A stretch of DNA of 64,000 nt from Streptomyces jeddahensis (GTDB lineage: Bacteria; Actinomycetota; Actinomycetes; Streptomycetales; Streptomycetaceae), in assembly GCF_001642995.1 (NCBI RefSeq), contig NZ_LOHS01000114.1, forward strand, positions 1-64,000, in the 5' to 3' direction. Numbering within the stretch: position 1 is the first letter of the stretch; each line of letters starts with the position of its first letter. Below are positions 59,531 to 64,000 of this stretch, in pieces. The notes below the pieces were generated by a model, which saw only the letters and a list, made by a program, of their open reading frames with translations, made no database searches and was not told the DNA's origin. A program made the translations under genes and the position numbers.

Positions 59531-60943
59531 TCATGTGCCGCGCGTCCACTGCTGGTTGGTTCCTCCGTTGCAGGTGTAGGTGATGATCGCGGCGGAGTTG
59601 GCGGTGGACGCGCCGTTCACGTCCAGGCACTCGCCGGTCGCGCGGGACTTGATGTTCACGTAGGAGCCGGTGGTGGTCACCGACCACTGCTGGTTGGTCG
59701 CGGAGGCGTTGCAGTTCTCCTGCGTGACGTCGGTGGAGTTCTCCTGCACGCACAGGGAGCTGTTGCGGACCATCAGCTGGTAGTAGCCGCTGCCGACGGA
59801 CTTGAACCAGTACTTCTGGTTGTTGCCGCCGTTGCAGTCGTACTGCTTGATCTGGGCGCCCTGCCACAGCGACTGGCTGGTCACGTCGGCGCACTTGGAG
59901 GAGTGACGCGCGATCAGCGTGTTGTACGTGGCGCTCGTCCCGGTGACCGTCCCGGCGGCCGTGTCGACGGTGATCTCCGGGGACCAGGACATGGACATCG
60001 AGGTGGAGGTGGGGAAGGTCAACGGCAGCCAGACGTAACGGGAGTCGTTGACGGTCCCGCCGAAGGAGTTGCCCCAGCGGTCGCCCATGTAGAGGTATGC
60101 GGTGCCCGACGTTCCCTGCACGGGAAGGACGTACGTGGTCTGCGAGCCGTACGCCGTGGAATCGCCGATGTTCGTCATCGCTGACCAGGGACCGGCGAGG
60201 TTCGTCGCGGTGGCGTACTGCTGTTGGTTCGGGTTCCAGCCGGTAGCGCCCGACGTCAGCATGAAGTAGACGCCGTTCCGCTTGAACAGGGCCGGGGCCT
60301 CGCGGTGGCCGCCCGGCCAAGGGTTGGCGACCAAGCTGTCGATACCGGTGTAGTCGGCCGTGAGGCGGTAAATGTGCAGGTCGTAGTTCTCACGGGCCGC
60401 GGAGATCATGTAGCCGGTGCCGTCGGTGTCCACGAAGACCGTGATGTCACGGGACATGTGCTGGCCCAGCGGGCGGAAGCTGCCCTGCCAGGTGTAGTTC
60501 CCGTCGACGGTGTCGGAGACCGCGACGGCGGCGCGGGCCTCGCTGTAGTCGGAGCCGTTCTCCTTGTGCATCCACATCACGAACTTGCCGGTGGACGCGT
60601 TGTACATGACCTTCGGCCGCTCGATGTTGGCGACGGCGAGTTCGGGGTCGGTGGACTGGGTCAGGACGTGGTTGCGGAACTCCCAGTTCTTCAGGTCGGT
60701 GGAGCGGTAGGCGTCCACGTACCGGAAGGTGTTGTCGGCGTTGCGGTGCTCGCCGAACCAGTAGTAGTACGAGCCGACCTTGATGACGCCGCCGCCGTGC
60801 GCGTGGACGGCGGCGCCGGACGTGTCCGTGAACTGCGTGCCGTTGGTGATGGTCTGCGGTGCCGCCGAGGCCGGGCCTGCCGTCGCTAACGCGGCGGCGA
60901 CGGCACAGCACAGGGCGAGGAGGATCGCATACGCACGTCTCAT
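59531..60943 (-). CDS. Secreted GH43 exo-beta-1,3-galactanase with CBM13
   Basis: The 470-residue protein has a Sec signal (residues 1-27) and a five-bladed GH43 (subfamily 24-like) domain (HAHGGGVIKVGSYYYWFGEH, NIERPKVMYN, MSRDITVFVDTDGTGYM, REAPALFKRNGVYF). A C-terminal ricin-type CBM13 has QQW repeats. Characterised enzymes of this architecture release galactose from the beta-1,3-galactan backbone of arabinogalactan proteins, bypassing branches. Codon 19 is TTA (60887-60889), within the signal peptide, so bldA may control it. It is third in an operon after the MFS and GH43 genes (15-bp gap). Confidence 0.87.
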   Translation of the reverse strand: MRRAYAILLALCCAVAAALATAGPASAAPQTITNGTQFTDTSGAAVHAHGGGVIKVGSYYYWFGEHRNADNTFRYVDAYRSTDLKNWEFRNHVLTQSTDPELAVANIERPKVMYNASTGKFVMWMHKENGSDYSEARAAVAVSDTVDGNYTWQGSFRPLGQHMSRDITVFVDTDGTGYMISAARENYDLHIYRLTADYTGIDSLVANPWPGGHREAPALFKRNGVYFMLTSGATGWNPNQQQYATATNLAGPWSAMTNIGDSTAYGSQTTYVLPVQGTSGTAYLYMGDRWGNSFGGTVNDSRYVWLPLTFPTSTSMSMSWSPEITVDTAAGTVTGTSATYNTLIARHSSKCADVTSQSLWQGAQIKQYDCNGGNNQKYWFKSVGSGYYQLMVRNSSLCVQENSTDVTQENCNASATNQQWSVTTTGSYVNIKSRATGECLDVNGASTANSAAIITYTCNGGTNQQWTRGT

Positions 60944-60958
60944 CTCAGGTGCTCTCCT

Positions 60959-62032
60959 TCAGTGAGTGGCGGGCGAGGTCGCACCGTGGACGGGGGTGTC
61001 CGCGAGCGGGACACCGAAGTCCGGGGTGCCGTCCGCGTTCCAGCCGAGCGGCTGGATGCGGGTGTGGCGGTTGGGGTCGTCCAGCGGCTCGCCGGTGATC
61101 TCCTTGTACTGGCGGGCGTGGTAGACGAGGACGTCCGTGCGGCCGTCCTCGGCGACGGTGAAGCAGTTGTGGCCCGGCCCGTACTGCTTCGTCGTCTCGT
61201 CGCTGGTGAAGACGGGCGTCGGCGACTTGGTCCAGGACGCCGGGTCCATCAGGTCGCTGTCGGCGTCGGCGGTGAGCAGTCCGAGGCAGTAGTGGTGGTC
61301 GGTGGCGGACGCCGAGTAGGTCATGAAGACGCGGCCGTTCCGCTGGATGACGGACGGTCCTTCGTTGACCTTGTGTCCGATGCACTCCCAGTCGTACTCG
61401 GGGGTCGTCAGCCGTATCTGCGGGCCGGTCAGCGTCCAGGGGTTGGCCATCGCGGAGAGGAAGACGCCCGTGTTGTTGTCCATGCCGGGCTCGTGCTGCG
61501 CCCAGGCGAGATAGCGGGTGCCGCGGTGGGTGAAGGTGGTGGCGTCGAGCGAGAAGGTGTCCCAGGCGGTGGTGATCTGCCCCTTCTCCGTCCAGGTGCC
61601 CTCGAAGGGGTCGGCGCTGACGTTCTCCAGGACCCAGATGCGGATCTTCCACTCGTCTTCCGCGGGCGCGGCGGCGAAGTAGATGTACCACGTGCCGTCG
61701 ATGTGGTGGATTTCGGGCGCCCAGATGTGGGCGCCCATGTCGCCGCTGGTGTGGCGCTTCCAGATCACCGACTCGGGTGCGCCGGTCAGGCCGCGCAGCG
61801 TGCGGGAGCGGCGCAGGATGATCCGGTCGTACTCGGGGGCGGTGGCGGTGAAGTAGTAATTGCCGTCGGTGTGGCGGTGGATGTGGGGGTCGGCGCGGTG
61901 GGCGACGAGGGGGTTGGCGTAGGACGTGTCGGCGGCGCCGGCCTCGCCGGCTGCCGACACGGTGGTGAGGGCGCCCGCGGCCGGGGCTTCCTTCCGCACC
62001 GATCTGTGACCGGGGTCTTCGCTGCGGCTCAT
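60959..62032 (-). CDS. GH43 family alpha-L-arabinofuranosidase
   Basis: The 357-residue protein has the five-bladed GH43 fold: base Asp in YANPLVAHRADPHIHRHTDG, pKa-modulating Asp in FSLDATTFTHRG, and acid Glu in IGHKVNEGPSVIQRNG. The N-terminal 35 residues are Ala/Gly-rich, not a clear signal peptide; it may be cytoplasmic or exported by a non-standard route. The start overlaps the MFS stop (ATGA), so it is translationally coupled. Arabinofuranosidase (GH43_26-like) is the most likely activity, removing arabinose from arabinogalactan side chains; other GH43 activities cannot be excluded. Confidence 0.82.
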   Translation of the reverse strand: MSRSEDPGHRSVRKEAPAAGALTTVSAAGEAGAADTSYANPLVAHRADPHIHRHTDGNYYFTATAPEYDRIILRRSRTLRGLTGAPESVIWKRHTSGDMGAHIWAPEIHHIDGTWYIYFAAAPAEDEWKIRIWVLENVSADPFEGTWTEKGQITTAWDTFSLDATTFTHRGTRYLAWAQHEPGMDNNTGVFLSAMANPWTLTGPQIRLTTPEYDWECIGHKVNEGPSVIQRNGRVFMTYSASATDHHYCLGLLTADADSDLMDPASWTKSPTPVFTSDETTKQYGPGHNCFTVAEDGRTDVLVYHARQYKEITGEPLDDPNRHTRIQPLGWNADGTPDFGVPLADTPVHGATSPATH

Positions 62033-63342
62033 ACGGTCTGCCTTTCCGGGCGGGGACTGGTCGGAACGGAAGCACGAGGGGTCAGCGCGCGGCGCAGCAG
62101 CGGGACGGCGAGCAGCCCCAGGACCGCGACCGCGAGCAGGAACATCAGGCCGGTGAGGGCGCTGCCCGTGGAGTCGACGACCGCCGCGATACCGAGCGGT
62201 CCGAATCCGCCGCCGAGGTTGCCGACCGCATTGACGGCGGCGATACCGGCGGCCGCCGCCGCGCCGGTGAGGAAACGCGGAATGAGCGCCCAGAAGGCGG
62301 GCTGCGCGGCGTAGCCGCCCACGGCTGCCGCGCACAGGCCGAGCATCTGGACGATGGGCGAGCCGAAGAGCGCGGCGACGGTGAACCCGGCGATGGTCAG
62401 GGCGAGCATCGCGGCGATCCACAGGTACGGGGTGTCATGGCGGGCCACGAGGCGCGGCACCACGACGAGGCCGACGGCGACGCACACGTACGGGACGGCG
62501 GAGACGAAGCCGACCTGGGTGGCCGTCAGGTCACCGAACCCGTCGATGATGGTCGGCAGCCAGAACGACAGCCCGTAGGTGGAGAGCGGGAAGGCCAGGA
62601 AGAACACCGCCGCCGTCAGGACGCGCCGGTCTTTGAGCACCGAGAGCGTGTGGTGCGGCTGCGCGCCCGCCTCCGCCTGCTCGGCGGCGAGCACGCCGGT
62701 CAGCCAGTTCTTCTCGTCCGGGGCCAGCCAGCGCGCCTGCTCCGGCCCGGCGGGCAGCAGGGTCAGGACGAGCGGAGCGACCAGCACGGCGGGGATGCCG
62801 GTGGCGAGGAACACCCACTGCCAGCCGTCGAGGCCCCACGTCCCGTCGAGGTCCATCAGCGCGCCCATGAGCGGATTGCCGATGATGAACGACACCGGGG
62901 CCGCGAGCATGAACGCGCCGATGGCGCGGCCGCGGTGGCTGCCGGGGAACCAGCGGGACAGGTAGTAGAGGACCCCGGGGAAGAACCCGGCTTCGGCCGC
63001 GCCGAGCGCGAAGCGCGCCAGGTAGAACTGCCACGTGGTCTCCACCAGCGCGGTGGCGACCGTGACGAGGCCCCAGGTGACGAGGATGCGCGCGATCCAC
63101 CGGTGGGCGCCGACGCGGTGCAGCATGAGGTTGCTGGGCACCTCGAAGATCGCGTACGCGGTGAAGAAGAAGACCTGTCCCAGAGTGAACGCGGTGGCGC
63201 TGACGCCGAGTTCGGCCTGAAGTTCCAGTTTCGCGAAGCCGACGTTCGAGCGGTCGATGTATGCGATCACATACAGCAGCCCCAGGAATGGCAGCAGTCG
63301 CCAGGCGGCCTTGCCCAGCACGTTGCGCTCCATTGCGCGCAT
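62029..63342 (-). CDS. MFS transporter (ACS family) of the arabinogalactan operon
   Basis: The 437-residue, 12-helix protein is of the anion:cation symporter type (LPFLGLLYVIAYIDRSNVGFA at the start, ARFALGAAEAGFFPGVLYYL, SRWFPGSHRGRAIG). ACS members import organic anions such as tartrate, glucarate or phthalate, and some sugar acids. It opens an operon with the GH43 genes. With uronate-containing arabinogalactan as substrate, uptake of a sugar acid fits, which is inference. The start ATG could be 63342 or 63333. The shared palindrome lies 27 bp upstream. Confidence 0.87.
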   Translation of the reverse strand: MRAMERNVLGKAAWRLLPFLGLLYVIAYIDRSNVGFAKLELQAELGVSATAFTLGQVFFFTAYAIFEVPSNLMLHRVGAHRWIARILVTWGLVTVATALVETTWQFYLARFALGAAEAGFFPGVLYYLSRWFPGSHRGRAIGAFMLAAPVSFIIGNPLMGALMDLDGTWGLDGWQWVFLATGIPAVLVAPLVLTLLPAGPEQARWLAPDEKNWLTGVLAAEQAEAGAQPHHTLSVLKDRRVLTAAVFFLAFPLSTYGLSFWLPTIIDGFGDLTATQVGFVSAVPYVCVAVGLVVVPRLVARHDTPYLWIAAMLALTIAGFTVAALFGSPIVQMLGLCAAAVGGYAAQPAFWALIPRFLTGAAAAAGIAAVNAVGNLGGGFGPLGIAAVVDSTGSALTGLMFLLAVAVLGLLAVPLLRRALTPRASVPTSPRPERQTV

Positions 63343-63368
63343 CTCCTCACGTCAGCGGTTCGAGAGCG

Positions 63369-63384
63369 GTTCGATATCCCGAAC
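63369..63384. promoter_or_regulatory. Palindromic operator shared with the galactan importer operon
   Basis: GTTCGATATCCCGAAC (minus strand GTTCGGGATATCGAAC) differs in one base from 22724-22739. A degenerate copy, GTTCGGAATAAC on the minus strand, is at about 63392-63403. It lies between the divergent MFS gene and the secreted-protein gene at 63518. Confidence 0.6.
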
Positions 63385-63517
63385 GGCATCTGTTATTCCG
63401 AACGCCGAAACGGTAAGGGCGCGTTAACACGAGGTCAACGGGTCGGAAGCGACGATGCTGTGCAGATTCTTTTCGCAGATTTCTGTTATCGGTCCGGCGC
63501 GCCTCCGTCTCCCGAGC

Positions 63518-64000
63518 GTGAACAGCAATGCCCGTAAGGCAGTAGCAGGAGTGGCGGCACTGGCGGCGATCGTCGTCACGACGAACGTGGTGGGCACGGA
63601 ACCGTACGCGGTGGCGGCGCCCGCGGGGGCGCAGGACGTGACGGCGGCGGTGCTCGCCGACCGGGACGTGACACTCGCCGGGGACGCCGTGGTGACCGTC
63701 CCCGCCGGGACCACCACCTACGACGGCGTGTTCCGCGGCGAGGGCACGCTCACGGTGCGGGGCACCGGGACGCTCGTGCTGACCAAGGACAGCGACTTCA
63801 CGCTGCCCAAGTCCCGTCAGCGGCAGAAGGTGAGCATCCTCGGCGGGAATCACCCGTACGTCACCACGACCGATCCCGATCCGCCGGCGATCACGGTCGA
63901 GCGCGGGGCGACCCTGCAGTACGGCAACGGGGGCACGACCGGGTTGATCGGCCACTTCCCGTACAACACCCCGGCGTTCCGGCTCAACCAGGACAACATC
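63518..64000 (+). CDS. Secreted beta-helix/PATR protein, N-terminal part (runs off the window)
   Basis: The frame opens at GTG 63518 and is open to the window end (161 codons). A signal peptide (AVAGVAALAAIVVTTNVVG, cleavage near AVAA) is followed by repeated short beta-strands: VTAAVLADRDVTLAGDAVV, VFRGEGTLTVRGTGTLVLTK. These match the autotransporter-associated repeat seen in the PAP2 protein. The catalytic or binding part is outside the window; a pectate-lyase-like right-handed beta-helix is plausible but not shown. It is divergent from the MFS gene and shares its operator region. Confidence 0.75.
   Translation, partial: MNSNARKAVAGVAALAAIVVTTNVVGTEPYAVAAPAGAQDVTAAVLADRDVTLAGDAVVTVPAGTTTYDGVFRGEGTLTVRGTGTLVLTKDSDFTLPKSRQRQKVSILGGNHPYVTTTDPDPPAITVERGATLQYGNGGTTGLIGHFPYNTPAFRLNQDNI

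Noticed and set aside
1..64000. CRISPR arrays, tRNA and rRNA genes
   Set aside because: I saw no regularly spaced identical repeats, no cloverleaf with TTC-type T loop and no rRNA-like stretch. Short tandem repeats present (4667, 34005, 38739) have no spacers.
1..64000. A biosynthetic gene cluster for a specialised metabolite
   Set aside because: No PKS, NRPS, terpene synthase or RiPP precursor was visible; the radical SAM gene has no peptide gene nearby.

Overview
The window is very GC-rich (roughly 70 percent), has strong third-position GC bias, GTG/TTG starts, many ATGA-type overlaps, rare TTA leucine codons and many secreted Tat or Sec hydrolases. Its protein families (DUF397/Scr1 pairs, SCO2400 family, DUF6153, AldO, sugar importers without a dedicated ATPase) point to a Streptomyces chromosome, probably an accessory or arm region because it holds six decayed genes and a nested mobile element. 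This assignment is inferred from content; no database search was possible.

Layout. 1-4.7 kb: the end of a disordered protein gene; a secreted S8-protease remnant split by a TnpB (IS200/IS605-type) element that itself carries an inverted-repeat-bounded phosphotransferase gene; then the LuxR/TrmB-type regulator that normally partners such proteases. 4.8-11 kb: DUF456 protein, Ada-AlkA repair protein, an RsgA GTPase preceded by a 23-residue leader-peptide gene, and a secreted PL8 polysaccharide lyase. 11.2-20 kb: DUF6153 protein, cysteine-synthase-like enzyme with MFS exporter, an unusual radical SAM protein, a charged secreted protein, a two-helix membrane protein and alditol oxidase.

19.4-33.9 kb is a plant galactan utilisation locus: ROK repressor, secreted endo-beta-1,6-galactanase, ABC sugar importer, GH2 beta-galactosidase, then tightly coupled exporter genes (two MFS proteins and an ABC-2 exporter). 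34-44.5 kb: secreted nuclease/phosphatase with lectin domain, an FG-GAP propeller protein, an aldarate (galactarate/glucarate) catabolic cluster with a LysR regulator and a decayed GntP permease, and a Tat-exported PAP2 phosphatase. 44.6-56.4 kb is a mixed stretch: Ddn-hemerythrin fusion, methyltransferase, sigma-factor and DNA-ligase remnants, a lipoprotein, a second FG-GAP protein, a HATPase/Scr1/DUF397 developmental-type set, an M20 peptidase with an Lrp regulator, an SCO2400-family protein and a GYD protein.

56.5-64 kb degrades pectin and arabinogalactan: rhamnogalacturonan acetylesterase and lyase around a LacI-type operator, then an MFS / GH43 arabinofuranosidase / GH43 exo-beta-1,3-galactanase operon. 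The two galactan loci, 40 kb apart, share a near-identical 16-bp palindrome in front of their transporter genes (22724-22739 and 63369-63384). I read them as one arabinogalactan regulon: exo-1,3-galactanase and arabinofuranosidase open the polymer, endo-1,6-galactanase cuts side chains, the ABC importer takes up oligomers and GH2 finishes them inside the cell. Four genes, including the PL8 lyase and the exo-1,3-galactanase, carry a TTA codon and may depend on the bldA tRNA.
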